Shown here: in pieces, positions 7,876 through 15,786 of the stretch
Layout: every line of letters begins with the position of its first letter
Numbering within the stretch: position 1 is the first letter of the stretch
DNA from: CANDYO01 sp964627795
Lineage (GTDB): Bacteria > Pseudomonadota > Alphaproteobacteria > Rickettsiales > CANDYO01
Assembly: GCA_964627795.1 (NCBI GenBank)
Contig: CAZVLF010000013.1
Location: 1 to 22,913, forward strand
Length of the DNA: 22,913 nucleotides
Direction of reading: 5' to 3'
Position numbers and translations under genes: made by a program
The notes under the pieces: generated by a model
What the model saw: the letters and a program-made list of their open reading frames with translations, nothing else
Databases searched by the model: none
Told to the model about the DNA's origin: nothing

Positions 7876-10185
7876 TTATAAAAAGACTTGCTCACAACTA
7901 AAATCTTCTAATGGTTCAAAATCTATTTTTCCAGCTAATGGATGAGAGTTAATAGCATCTAATATTACCGGCAAAACATGTTTACAGTAGTGTTTTCTGC
8001 CAGCAATAGATTGGAAAATAGCATCTTCAGTGCCATAGAAGAATTCTAATTCTGGCAAACGAGGAATAAACTCTGAGTCTAATGTATCATAATTATAGGA
8101 TCTCTTGCTAAAAGCTGATAACAAAGTGCTATAACCTAATATTGCCTTACCAAAATAATTTATACCATGCATAATCCCAGCAATGTCTATCATTTTACCA
8201 TCATCATCTTTTTCCTCTCCTAAAAGAGTAGTTTTCAATTCTACACCAAATTTCCATAAATCCTGGCAAGCATCCACACTTACTGGGTGATGAGGTAAAA
8301 ATTTAGTTTGAATATTTGTTAATGTTTGGCAAATAGCATTATGGTGTTCATTTTGTGAATCTGGAACTTCTATAAAATAAGGATTAAAACTATTAAACAC
8401 CTTATTTATTACTTGATGGGTGATCTCATGGAATAATATTCCACTCTCATGACCAACCAAACCAGATTCAAAAAACTCTTTGACTGTTGATTCCGGGTCT
8501 AGATTATCTATAATTTCATGATGGGAAAGTATAATTGCTGCAACTCTATCTAGCAATTGAGCAGGATTATCATCCTTTATTTCATCAGCTAAAGTAAATA
8601 AATTATAGGTAATCTCTTCTGCTCCTTCTTGAGAAATAGGATGTGACTTGATTTCAATCTTGCCATCATGGTGGGCACGGCCTGTAAAATGTCTCATAAT
8701 TTTTCCATATTTAGAAGATGAGTCATAAAAATATATTGGATTCTGTTGCTCTAAACATATCAAAGCATAATAAGCTAAAATAGGTTTAAAAAGAGTGGAT
8801 TTTTCTAGGTTATCAATAGATAGTTCAATTTTAGCTTTATTTAAAGATTTTTCATAATAAGTTATTGATTTTACAGCTTCATTTATCCCAATATTTTGAT
8901 CAGGAAGATTTACTTTTAATTTATCAAAGTTAGTTAAATCAATATTAGTATCATTATCTTGCATAGCAACTTGCTTAATTTGAACAAGTTCTGGTTGAGG
9001 TGTAGTTATTACTACTGTTTTTGGTAGCAATGCTTCTTGTTCTTCTATGGTAAAACCTTTTAGGTTCATTAAAAATTTTGCGTCTTCAAGATTTCCATCC
9101 TCAATGAGTGATATGATCATCTGATTAGAAATGGGAGCGCCAAGTTTATAAAGTTTTTCTGCTTTTTCCTTATTTCCTTGAATAAGTGATCCTAATATTA
9201 TATTTGTACCAAAGTTAAGTTCAATAAACCCTTGTTCCATATCAATTATTGATAAATTTTTTAGATGCATCAATTTTGAAGCTAAATCATAGTAACCCCT
9301 ATCGGCTATTGCTGCAATAGTTCTTGGCTCTATTTGAGATGCATATGGGGCAAGTAATTCAATAGCAGCTATATTGCGTTTTATAAAAAAATTCCAAATC
9401 ATTGAATCCTCTACACTTGCGCCAATATCAAGAATAAGTTTAGCATCATCAAATCTTTGCTGCTCAATTAAAGAAATAATTTTATAGTAAGGAATAGAGA
9501 CATTACCTATATCCTTAATTTTAAAATTTTGGAATAAGATCCTTAGAATTTCAAAATTTTCATCTTCAATTAATTTTGTTATTTCATTGCGATCAATTTT
9601 ATTTACAGGATAGTTAAGTGAAAGCATAAAGTTAAAATCATGCTTCTTGCCTGCTTTAATTAGGTCAATTATTGATACATAGTCAAATAACATGTTGTTA
9701 TCAAATCTTCCTATTTTATGGAGAAAAAACACTGCTTCTGGAGTTGCTTTTAGAAAGCTCTCAAAACCTTGTTGCATAAATAACCAACCTAAATCTATTT
9801 GCTCTGGCATTAACCCGACTAAATCATACAAAAATTCAGCAGCTTGATAAAAGCCTTCACTAAACAAAGCAAATATAGTAAAAGCATCTAAAGAATGATT
9901 AAAATACAATTCTTTAGTAAAAGAATTAGAACATCCAATCTCATATAACATTTTAGCAATATCAAAATTACCATCTATAAGTGCAGTAATAATATCTTTG
10001 TCTGTTATAATTTCCTTTTGTTGCGCATTTAGCTTTATTTCAGCTTTATCTATAGCTTTTTGGTAAACATCACTACGGAAGGAATTTTCTTTAATATGCT
10101 CCATTATAGGCTTTAAATGGTTTATGTTCCTGAAAGTATTAAGGTAAAATCTTTTTCTATTTGAAGGTAAAATGCTGGCGTTCAT
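7876..10185 (-). CDS. ankyrin-like repeat protein with C-terminal HExxH zinc-peptidase-like domain
   Basis: A 769-residue protein without signal peptide or membrane helix. Residues about 60-385 consist of roughly ten degenerate helix-turn-helix repeats of about 30 residues, such as ITALIDGNFDIAKMLYEIG (66-84), IISLIEQQRFDDAKLILDIG (236-255) and MIISLIEDGNLEDAKFLM (356-373). They resemble worn ankyrin repeats. A linker with VVITTPQPELVQ (391-402) leads to a domain of about 340 residues containing GILFHEITHQVINKVF, with HEITH at 586-590 (bases 8416-8430). This is the classic zinc-binding HExxH helix with a hydrophobic residue before it. NEHHN (612-616) lies 22 to 24 residues later and could give a third ligand. 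By analogy, a host-directed effector protease is plausible but inferred. No Shine-Dalgarno is evident. The domain is not one I can name. Confidence 0.65.
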   Translation of the reverse strand: MNASILPSNRKRFYLNTFRNINHLKPIMEHIKENSFRSDVYQKAIDKAEIKLNAQQKEIITDKDIITALIDGNFDIAKMLYEIGCSNSFTKELYFNHSLDAFTIFALFSEGFYQAAEFLYDLVGLMPEQIDLGWLFMQQGFESFLKATPEAVFFLHKIGRFDNNMLFDYVSIIDLIKAGKKHDFNFMLSLNYPVNKIDRNEITKLIEDENFEILRILFQNFKIKDIGNVSIPYYKIISLIEQQRFDDAKLILDIGASVEDSMIWNFFIKRNIAAIELLAPYASQIEPRTIAAIADRGYYDLASKLMHLKNLSIIDMEQGFIELNFGTNIILGSLIQGNKEKAEKLYKLGAPISNQMIISLIEDGNLEDAKFLMNLKGFTIEEQEALLPKTVVITTPQPELVQIKQVAMQDNDTNIDLTNFDKLKVNLPDQNIGINEAVKSITYYEKSLNKAKIELSIDNLEKSTLFKPILAYYALICLEQQNPIYFYDSSSKYGKIMRHFTGRAHHDGKIEIKSHPISQEGAEEITYNLFTLADEIKDDNPAQLLDRVAAIILSHHEIIDNLDPESTVKEFFESGLVGHESGILFHEITHQVINKVFNSFNPYFIEVPDSQNEHHNAICQTLTNIQTKFLPHHPVSVDACQDLWKFGVELKTTLLGEEKDDDGKMIDIAGIMHGINYFGKAILGYSTLLSAFSKRSYNYDTLDSEFIPRLPELEFFYGTEDAIFQSIAGRKHYCKHVLPVILDAINSHPLAGKIDFEPLEDFSCEQVFL

Positions 10186-10283
10186 AAAGTTGCTTGAAAA
10201 TTGAGTATGGATAGATTTATTATATTTATAGATAATAAATTAATATATATCAAGTAACAAGATTAATAAAAATAAGAGAGTTG

Positions 10284-11063
10284 CTATTTTCTTGCTGTGA
10301 GGGTAAGAATTTCAAATTTAGCGGTAATTTCATTTTCACTAACTGAAAATTTTTTTCGATAGTTTTGCTCAAATAATTGCCAAAATTTTTTTCCAACATA
10401 ATTCTTATTTCTTGAAAGCATTATGTTAGTTTCTCCCATATTTCTTAAATCATATAATAGCTCAAAAGGTGAGTTATAGTGAACCATCACCTCATCTTTA
10501 TCAATAATAATAGATTTAAACCCAGCACGCTGAAGTAAGCTTCCTAATTGCTTTATTTCAATAGTTGGCATTACTCTTAAACTTGCACCTCCAAACAGAT
10601 CTATTTCAGTTTTAATTAAAGTTTCTCTTAACTCTAAAAGATTATTCTCACCAAATAATGATATAATAGCAGTTCCTAGTGGTTTTAAAGAGTTTTGTAT
10701 TTTAAATAGTAAGCCTGGTAAATCATTTACATTATGAATATTAAGCATGCTTAGTATTAATTCATAATTTACAGGTTTGAGTGATAAAAATTCTTCATCA
10801 CTTGGGTTAAGTTCTGAGGAAAAAGTAATGTTTTTTGTATTCTTACTCAGCGAAGCAATTAAATCTTCATAAATGAAATTTTTTTCATTAATTACCAATA
10901 AATTTTCAAAAGATAGATTAAGCTCAATAATTTTTTCTCTAATATCTTCAAAAGATCTCTTGATAAGAAAATCAGCTTTAGGTAGAATCCTTAAGGCTCT
11001 TAATCTTCTTTTTGCTAAGAGTTCTCGATCAAAAATTATATTACTTAAGTTCTGTTGTTGCAT
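10284..11063 (-). CDS. NDUFAF5-like class I methyltransferase fold protein, SAM motif degenerate
   Basis: 259 residues with the hallmarks of the NDUFAF5 family (complex I assembly factor in mitochondria and alphaproteobacteria; the human protein hydroxylates an arginine of NDUFS7). These are IFDRELLAKRRLRAL at the start, NVNDLPGLLFKIQNSLKPLG (115-134), then FGENNLLELRETL, GGASLRVMPTIEIKQLGSLLQRAGF, and DKDEVMVHYNSPFELLYDLRNMGETN. What is missing is motif I: where relatives have a glycine loop like LDLGCGRG, this one reads FENLLVINEKNF, without glycines. SAM binding may be lost or altered. The start codon is one base from that of the divergent PAP2 gene. The family call is firm; activity is doubtful. 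Confidence 0.75.
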   Translation of the reverse strand: MQQQNLSNIIFDRELLAKRRLRALRILPKADFLIKRSFEDIREKIIELNLSFENLLVINEKNFIYEDLIASLSKNTKNITFSSELNPSDEEFLSLKPVNYELILSMLNIHNVNDLPGLLFKIQNSLKPLGTAIISLFGENNLLELRETLIKTEIDLFGGASLRVMPTIEIKQLGSLLQRAGFKSIIIDKDEVMVHYNSPFELLYDLRNMGETNIMLSRNKNYVGKKFWQLFEQNYRKKFSVSENEITAKFEILTLTARK

Positions 11064-11064
11064 A

Positions 11065-11736
11065 ATGTTTTATAAAAAGTTATTTACTTGCTTACTTGGA
11101 TGGAGCTTGGCTCTTATTTCTCTTCATTACACTGGTTTGGATCTTAAATTTCAATCATTATTTTATGATTTTACTGAAAAACATTGGATGATTAAAGTTG
11201 ATGATTTAACTTATAAAATGATTTTTTATAAATTTCCTAAAATATGTATTGTAGCTTATGGGGTTTTTATATTACTTAAATTAATATATTTGAAAATTAG
11301 AAAAGTTGATCAAGATACTCAAAAAAAATTATTATATCTTGTACTTTCTTTAATTTCAGTTCCTGTAGTTGTTGCTATTTTTAAGCATTATAGTCCAGTT
11401 GTATGCCCTAGTCGTATAGTTGAATTTGGAGGAGATAAAGCTTATGTTTCTCCTTTAGATGTTTTTGCTAAAAATATAGTTTTTAATGGATTAGGAAAGT
11501 GTTTTCCAGCTGGGCATGCATCAGGTGGTTTTGCTCTTATTTCCTTATACTTTGTGGCAAAAAACAGAAAGAATAAAAAAATAGCATTAGTAGGAAGCCT
11601 TTTACTTGGAACTATAATGGGAATGTATCAAATAGCTAAGGGAATGCATTACTTAAGTGACACTTTTACTACCTTAGTTATTGCTTACTTAATAAGTTTT
11701 AGCCTATACCATCTATTATATAGACAAAGACCTTGA
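11065..11736 (+). CDS. PAP2-family membrane phosphatase
   Basis: I start it at ATG 11065 (223 residues). The frame is open further upstream only because it runs antisense through the neighbouring gene. It has several membrane helices (about 6-22, 53-72, 88-107, 150-165, 176-192, 197-215). PAP2 motifs are present: K-x-x-x-P-x-x-x-P-S-R (KHYSPVVCPSR), the catalytic histidine motif FPAGHASGG, and AKGMHYLSDTF for motif 3 with His and Asp. Members remove phosphate from lipids such as undecaprenyl pyrophosphate, phosphatidic acid, phosphatidylglycerophosphate or lipid A; the substrate here is undetermined. No Shine-Dalgarno is present. The 3' end overlaps the convergent coiled-coil gene by 21 bases. 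Confidence 0.82.
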   Translation: MFYKKLFTCLLGWSLALISLHYTGLDLKFQSLFYDFTEKHWMIKVDDLTYKMIFYKFPKICIVAYGVFILLKLIYLKIRKVDQDTQKKLLYLVLSLISVPVVVAIFKHYSPVVCPSRIVEFGGDKAYVSPLDVFAKNIVFNGLGKCFPAGHASGGFALISLYFVAKNRKNKKIALVGSLLLGTIMGMYQIAKGMHYLSDTFTTLVIAYLISFSLYHLLYRQRP

Positions 11737-12372
11737 GCTTTGCTCTCTTTCTTTTAGATATTTATCGATGAATTTATAATCAAAATCATTATGTAGGTTT
11801 GTTATTTTTTGTCCTTTTTCAAGGTTTCTTCTTATTCTTGTGATAGAATTAGTTACTTGATTTAATTTTTGAGATGGAGATATCATGCTTTTAGCATTAT
11901 GAATAATTTCATGATATTCTTCACATTTTGTTATAAACCTATTAATCATAATTTCCGTATGTTTATAGAGTTCTGTTATTTCTAGCATGCTATGATTTAA
12001 ATCTTGGATAATATTTTCTGGTAAAAGATGGTTTTTTTCTATTGCTAAAGCAATATTTGATCTCCACTTTCTTAGTTCCGCTTTAGCACTTAATATAACA
12101 GCAAAGAAATCTCTTTCTATCATTTTTTCGTAATTTTGAATATGTTCTTCAAGCGTTAAAAATTCATTTTTTTCTTCAAAATTATTAGATTTTTTAGCCT
12201 TTTTTAATTCCTGCTCTTTGTTAGTTTTTTGCAAAGAAGATTTTTTATCAAATCTCTTTTTAAAATTTTCCCATATTTTCTTCACCAAGCTTTGTTCTTT
12301 AAGCTTGCTGGGTAAAGCTTTGTCTTTTTTGGAAGAAAAGAAAGCCTTCCTTACACGACTTAATATATTCAT
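11716..12372 (-). CDS. coiled-coil-rich hypothetical protein
   Basis: I prefer the ATG at 12372 (218 residues, starting MNILSRVRKAFF) over an upstream TTG. The protein is very basic at the N-terminus (SSKKDKALPSKLKE, KKRFDKKSS, KKAKKSNN). It then has long charged helices: about 80-120 around EEHIQNYEKMIERDFFAVIL, and 125-200 with ITELYKHTEIMINRFITKCEEY and ITRIRRNLEKGQ. No signal peptide or membrane segment is seen, and no family is recognised. It lies 58 bases downstream of tyrS on the same strand and may be read from the tyrS transcript. Confidence 0.5.
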   Translation of the reverse strand: MNILSRVRKAFFSSKKDKALPSKLKEQSLVKKIWENFKKRFDKKSSLQKTNKEQELKKAKKSNNFEEKNEFLTLEEHIQNYEKMIERDFFAVILSAKAELRKWRSNIALAIEKNHLLPENIIQDLNHSMLEITELYKHTEIMINRFITKCEEYHEIIHNAKSMISPSQKLNQVTNSITRIRRNLEKGQKITNLHNDFDYKFIDKYLKEREQSSRSLSI

Positions 12373-12430
12373 TAAAGTAAGCAATATTATTCTTGGCAAT
12401 AACTTTATTATAAAGAATAATTATTAATGT

Positions 12431-13672
12431 TTAATTAACAAGCTTTATGATTGCATGTCTCTTTTTTCCAGCACTGATTTTAATCAAGTTATCTTCGATT
12501 AAAAAAGAAGAATTAATAATCAAATTTTCATCTTCAATTTGTTGGTCATTAATTTTAGCGCCATTTCCTTTAATGAGCCTTCTTGCTTCGCCATTAGAGT
12601 TGCAAAGATTAGCTTTAACAAGAATCAAATAAGCTGGTATTCCACTATCTAATTCAGCTTTATTTAACTCAAGGGTTGGAAGATTATCTGATATATCTTT
12701 TTGCTCAAACATTTTGGCAGCTGTTTCAGCAGCAGTTCTTGCTGCTTCTTCTCCATGGCAAAGCTTAGTTGTTTCAAAGGCAAGGATTTTTTTAACTTCA
12801 TTTAACTTGCTTCCTTCAAAACTACTATATTGTTCAATTTCTTCTAATGGAAGATCAGTGAAAATCTTTAAAAATTTAATCACGTCCCTATCATCAGTAT
12901 TGCGCCAGAACTGATAATAATCATAAGGAGATAATAAGTCTTTATTAAGCCAGATTGCTCCACTAGCTGTTTTACCCATTTTGGCTCCATTAGCATTGGT
13001 GATTAAAGGAGAGGTAATTCCATAAATTTCTTCATTACCAAGTCTTCTATTTAACTCAATACCACTAACAATATTGCCCCATTGATCAGATCCGCCAAAT
13101 TGCAATCTGCAATTATATTCTTTATTTAATATAACAAAATCATATGCCTGTAGAAGCATATAATTAAATTCAAGAAAGCTAAGATTTTGCTCGCGTTCTA
13201 ATCTCAGCTTTACACTATCAAACTTAAGCATACGATTAATAGAAAAGTGTTTTCCATAGTCACGAAGAAAATTTATATAATTAACTTTTTTAAGCCAGTC
13301 ATCATTATTAAGAATAATTGCATCATTAGAATGCGTTCCAAAGCTAATAAATTTTGATAAATTGGCTTTTATCCCAGCTAAATTATTTGCTATGGCTTCA
13401 TCATCAAGCAGTTTTCTCATCTCATCTTTGCCAGATGGGTCTCCAACTTTAACAGTACCTCCTCCAACAATTACTATCGGACGATGTCCATGTTTCTGAA
13501 GGAGTCTTAAAATCATGATTTGCATAAGATTTCCTACATGTAATGAACTTGCTGTTGGATCAAATCCAATATATCCTGTTATTTTTTGATTTGTAATAAT
13601 GTTGGTGATTCCTTCTAAATCTGTGGCTTGGTGAAAAAATCCTCTGGCAATAAATTCTTCTATAAAATTCAT
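12431..13672 (-). CDS. tyrS: tyrosyl-tRNA synthetase
   Basis: 413 residues from ATG 13672 (an upstream TTG is less likely because MNFIEEFIARGFFHQ is the usual TyrRS beginning). This class I synthetase charges tRNA-Tyr, whose gene lies at 22666. Motifs: GYIGFDPTASSLHVGNL with the HIGH-type HVGN at 45-48, GGSDQWGNI (193-201) of the tyrosine pocket, and the KMSKS-type loop KMGKT (231-235). The last 60 or so residues form an S4 RNA-binding domain (GEARRLIKGNGAKIND). Length is normal for bacterial TyrRS. It is divergent from mraZ across a 390-base spacer. Confidence 0.96.
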   Translation of the reverse strand: MNFIEEFIARGFFHQATDLEGITNIITNQKITGYIGFDPTASSLHVGNLMQIMILRLLQKHGHRPIVIVGGGTVKVGDPSGKDEMRKLLDDEAIANNLAGIKANLSKFISFGTHSNDAIILNNDDWLKKVNYINFLRDYGKHFSINRMLKFDSVKLRLEREQNLSFLEFNYMLLQAYDFVILNKEYNCRLQFGGSDQWGNIVSGIELNRRLGNEEIYGITSPLITNANGAKMGKTASGAIWLNKDLLSPYDYYQFWRNTDDRDVIKFLKIFTDLPLEEIEQYSSFEGSKLNEVKKILAFETTKLCHGEEAARTAAETAAKMFEQKDISDNLPTLELNKAELDSGIPAYLILVKANLCNSNGEARRLIKGNGAKINDQQIEDENLIINSSFLIEDNLIKISAGKKRHAIIKLVN

Positions 13673-13967
13673 TTTCTTATGTCTCAAATATATTAAATTT
13701 TGCTTAAATGTATACGATCACCCTTAAAAATACAATAAATTGTTATTTTTTCTAATTGTGCAGTTAATAAAAAATATTTTAGAAAAAATAAAATATTAAT
13801 GTTGCTAAAATATCACTTTTAACATTTATGCTTTTAGAAGCCTCAAAAAACCTTAATTACAAAAAGGTTAATACAAAGTAAAGAATGTAATATTATTAAT
13901 TAAAATTAATATTAAATGGTGTTTTAGGCTTTTTTCATGTTGACTGAATGGTAAAAAGGGGGTAAAT
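13673..13967. other. tyrS-mraZ divergent spacer, distal part
   Basis: No gene or RNA is recognised. This part must hold the tyrS promoter and leader, but I cannot pick a convincing hexamer pair or a T-box. A GGTAAA direct repeat at 13950-13955 and 13961-13966 (11-base spacing, plus strand) lies just outside the MraZ box array. TGGTAAAAA at 13949-13957 is also the inverse of TTTTTACCA at 14004-14012. Confidence 0.4.
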
Positions 13968-14012
13968 TTCCATAGTAGACCATAAAATCCCAAATAATAC
14001 CATTTTTTACCA
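13968..14012 (-). promoter_or_regulatory. MraZ operator: four TGGKN boxes (plus one weak) at 10-base period
   Basis: Read on the minus strand there are TGGTA (14008-14012), TGGTA (13998-14002), TGGGA (13988-13992) and TGGTC (13978-13982), each separated by exactly five bases. A weaker TGGAA lies in register at 13968-13972. Known MraZ proteins bind direct repeats of TGGGN separated by five bases ahead of mraZ and repress the dcw operon. The array ends 50 bases before the mraZ start codon and overlaps the expected -35 region, which fits autorepression. Confidence 0.8.
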
Positions 14013-14024
14013 ATTTATGGTCTA
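13976..14024. repeat. 11-base inverted repeat around the MraZ box array
   Basis: TAGACCATAAA at 13976-13986 is perfectly inverted as TTTATGGTCTA at 14014-14024, with 27 bases between. The left arm contains the outermost MraZ box (TGGTC on the minus strand). The right arm therefore holds a TGGTC on the opposite strand and runs into the -10 hexamer. Confidence 0.7.
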
Positions 14025-14028
14025 TAAT
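14023..14028 (+). promoter_or_regulatory. probable -10 element of the mraZ operon promoter
   Basis: TATAAT at 14023-14028 is a perfect -10 hexamer 35 bases before the mraZ ATG. The matching -35 position falls near 13999-14006 inside the MraZ boxes and is not a good TTGACA. A weak -35 overlapped by the repressor array is consistent with regulation by MraZ. Confidence 0.5.
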
Positions 14029-14062
14029 TTAATATGAACTATAGATTAATAATGAGAACTAG

Positions 14063-14527
14063 ATGTTATTTTTATCGAGTTATATCAATAAAATTGATAA
14101 AAAGGGGCGAGTTTCTGTTCCGGCATCGTTTCGTTCAAGTTTAAGTCAACAATCCTTTCCTGGAATTATTGCTTATAGTTCATTTGTTAACCCATGTATA
14201 GAAGCTTGTGGGATCAATCGAATAGAGATTTTAAGTCAAACTATTGATAGTTTGGATCCATATTCAGAAGTAAGAGACGCTTTTGCAACTACTATTTTAG
14301 GTGGATGTGTGCAACTTGCTTTTGATGGAGAAGGAAGAATTATACTTCCTGAAAATTTAATTGAATTTGCTGAATTAGATGATTCAGCTTGTTTTGTTGG
14401 TAAAGGTGCCACATTTGAAATTTGGCAACCGAAAGTTTTTGAAGAATATGCAGCTAGAGCAAGGGAAATGGCTAGAAAAGACCGTCACACATTGCAGTTT
14501 AATTCTAAAGCAGGAGAGTCAAAATGA
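14063..14527 (+). CDS. mraZ: transcriptional regulator MraZ
   Basis: 154 residues, two SpoVT-AbrB-type DNA-binding halves: DKKGRVSVPASFR near residues 13-25 and DGEGRIILPENL in the second half. MraZ forms ring-shaped oligomers that bind repeated TGGG-type boxes before its own gene and controls the dcw (division and cell wall) cluster. The boxes are present upstream (13968-14012). It is the first gene of a four-gene operon and overlaps rsmH by 4 bases (ATGA). Confidence 0.95.
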   Translation: MLFLSSYINKIDKKGRVSVPASFRSSLSQQSFPGIIAYSSFVNPCIEACGINRIEILSQTIDSLDPYSEVRDAFATTILGGCVQLAFDGEGRIILPENLIEFAELDDSACFVGKGATFEIWQPKVFEEYAARAREMARKDRHTLQFNSKAGESK

Positions 14528-15366
14528 CTAATCATATACCTGTTATGCTTAATGAAGTTCTGCAATATTTGGCTCCTAAAGCTGGGGAAACATATTTTGA
14601 TTGTACTTTTGGAGCTGGGGGTTATAGCAAGGCAATTTTAAATTCCTGCGATTGTAAGCTATTAGCTATGGATCAAGATCCTTCAGTAATTGAATATGCA
14701 AAACAAATTAAATCTGAAAAATTTATTTTTGTTAATCAAAACTTTGTCAATATTCATGAAGTAGCAGTTCAAAATGATGTTGAAAAAGTAGATGGAATTG
14801 TCTTTGATCTTGGAGTTTCTTCTATGCAGCTTGATCAAGCAGAACGAGGATTTTCCTTTAATAAGGAAGCTCGTTTAGATATGAGAATGAGCAAGACAGG
14901 GATTGATGCTTGGGAAGTAGTGAATAAATATACGGAAGAAGATTTAGCCGATATTATCTACTATTACGGTGAGGAACATTTTGCTAGAAGAATAGCAAGA
15001 AAAATAGTACAAATGCGGGCTATTTCTCCTATTAATACTACAACAGAACTTGCAAAGCTTGTGTCATATGTAGTTAAAAAAACAGGTAAAATAGATCCAG
15101 CTACTAAAACATTTCAAGCAATTAGAATATATGTAAATGATGAACTAAAAGTTTTAAAGCAAGCACTTAAGTGTTCTTTTGACTTATTAAAAGTTGGTGG
15201 AAAAATATTAGTTGTTTCATTTCAGGGTTTAGAAGATAGAATTACAAAAGACTTTATTGCTCAAACTCATAATGCTTCTGCTAAATTAATTAAGCCTAGT
15301 GAGGAAGAAATTAAATCTAATCCTAGAGCTAGGTCAGCTAAATTAAGAATTATTATGAGGATATAA
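14524..15366 (+). CDS. rsmH: 16S rRNA m4C1402 methyltransferase RsmH
   Basis: 280 residues, with AGGAG at 14512-14516 inside the end of mraZ. The enzyme N4-methylates C1402 of 16S rRNA in the decoding centre. Visible features: HIPVMLNEVLQYL (4-16), the SAM loop DCTFGAGGYS, DGIVFDLGVSSMQLDQAERGFSF, RIARKIV, and the C-terminal NPRARSAKLRI that typifies the family. It is shorter than the roughly 310 residues of E. coli, mainly in the linker regions. It also goes by the name mraW. It is translationally coupled to mraZ, and ftsL starts immediately after its stop. Confidence 0.96.
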   Translation: MTNHIPVMLNEVLQYLAPKAGETYFDCTFGAGGYSKAILNSCDCKLLAMDQDPSVIEYAKQIKSEKFIFVNQNFVNIHEVAVQNDVEKVDGIVFDLGVSSMQLDQAERGFSFNKEARLDMRMSKTGIDAWEVVNKYTEEDLADIIYYYGEEHFARRIARKIVQMRAISPINTTTELAKLVSYVVKKTGKIDPATKTFQAIRIYVNDELKVLKQALKCSFDLLKVGGKILVVSFQGLEDRITKDFIAQTHNASAKLIKPSEEEIKSNPRARSAKLRIIMRI

Positions 15367-15786
15367 ATGATTAGAATTCGTCATGTCCTTATTCTAGTTC
15401 TTTTTGTAATCTCAGTGTTTGGTCTCTTTCAAATTAAGTTTAAAGTTCAAAATTTACATCTAGAGGTTGCAGAATTAAAGAGAAGTCTTGAGCATGAAAA
15501 GAATTCTATTCATGTACTTAAAGCGGAGTGGGCTTATTTAAATCAGCCTGAGCGTTTACAAAGGTTAGCTGAGAAATATTTAAATCTTAGAGAAGTTCAG
15601 CACGATCAAATAATGATAGCTAAACCTAACTCATATATTATTGCGCAAACTAAAGAAGTTAAATTTGCAAATAATGATATTATCCCTGCATCTACTAAAG
15701 CAAGGTTGGTAAATTCAACAAAATTTTCTCCAATTAAATGGCGCTATAAAGAAAGACCTGATCTTAATAGCAAGAGGCATAAATGA
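15367..15786 (+). CDS. ftsL: cell division protein FtsL
   Basis: 139 residues: a basic start (MIRIRH), one membrane helix at about 7-24 (VLILVLFVISVFGLFQIK), then a periplasmic coiled coil (LHLEVAELKRSLEHEKNSIHVLKAEWAYL) followed by the FtsL-type motif LNQPERLQRLAEKYLNL. FtsL is the small bitopic divisome protein that works with FtsB and FtsQ to activate FtsWI. Position between rsmH and ftsI is diagnostic, because the sequence itself is poorly conserved. It abuts rsmH directly and overlaps ftsI by 4 bases (ATGA). Confidence 0.88.
   Translation: MIRIRHVLILVLFVISVFGLFQIKFKVQNLHLEVAELKRSLEHEKNSIHVLKAEWAYLNQPERLQRLAEKYLNLREVQHDQIMIAKPNSYIIAQTKEVKFANNDIIPASTKARLVNSTKFSPIKWRYKERPDLNSKRHK

Noticed and set aside
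10873..11064. 64-codon upstream extension of the PAP2 gene
   Set aside because: It is antisense to the NDUFAF5-like gene, lacks family similarity, and the protein begins naturally at ATG 11065 just before the first membrane helix.
13688..14062. A tRNA or T-box riboswitch ahead of tyrS
   Set aside because: No tRNA fold, no T-box sequence (TGGNACCGCG) and no terminator-like stem was found in the spacer.
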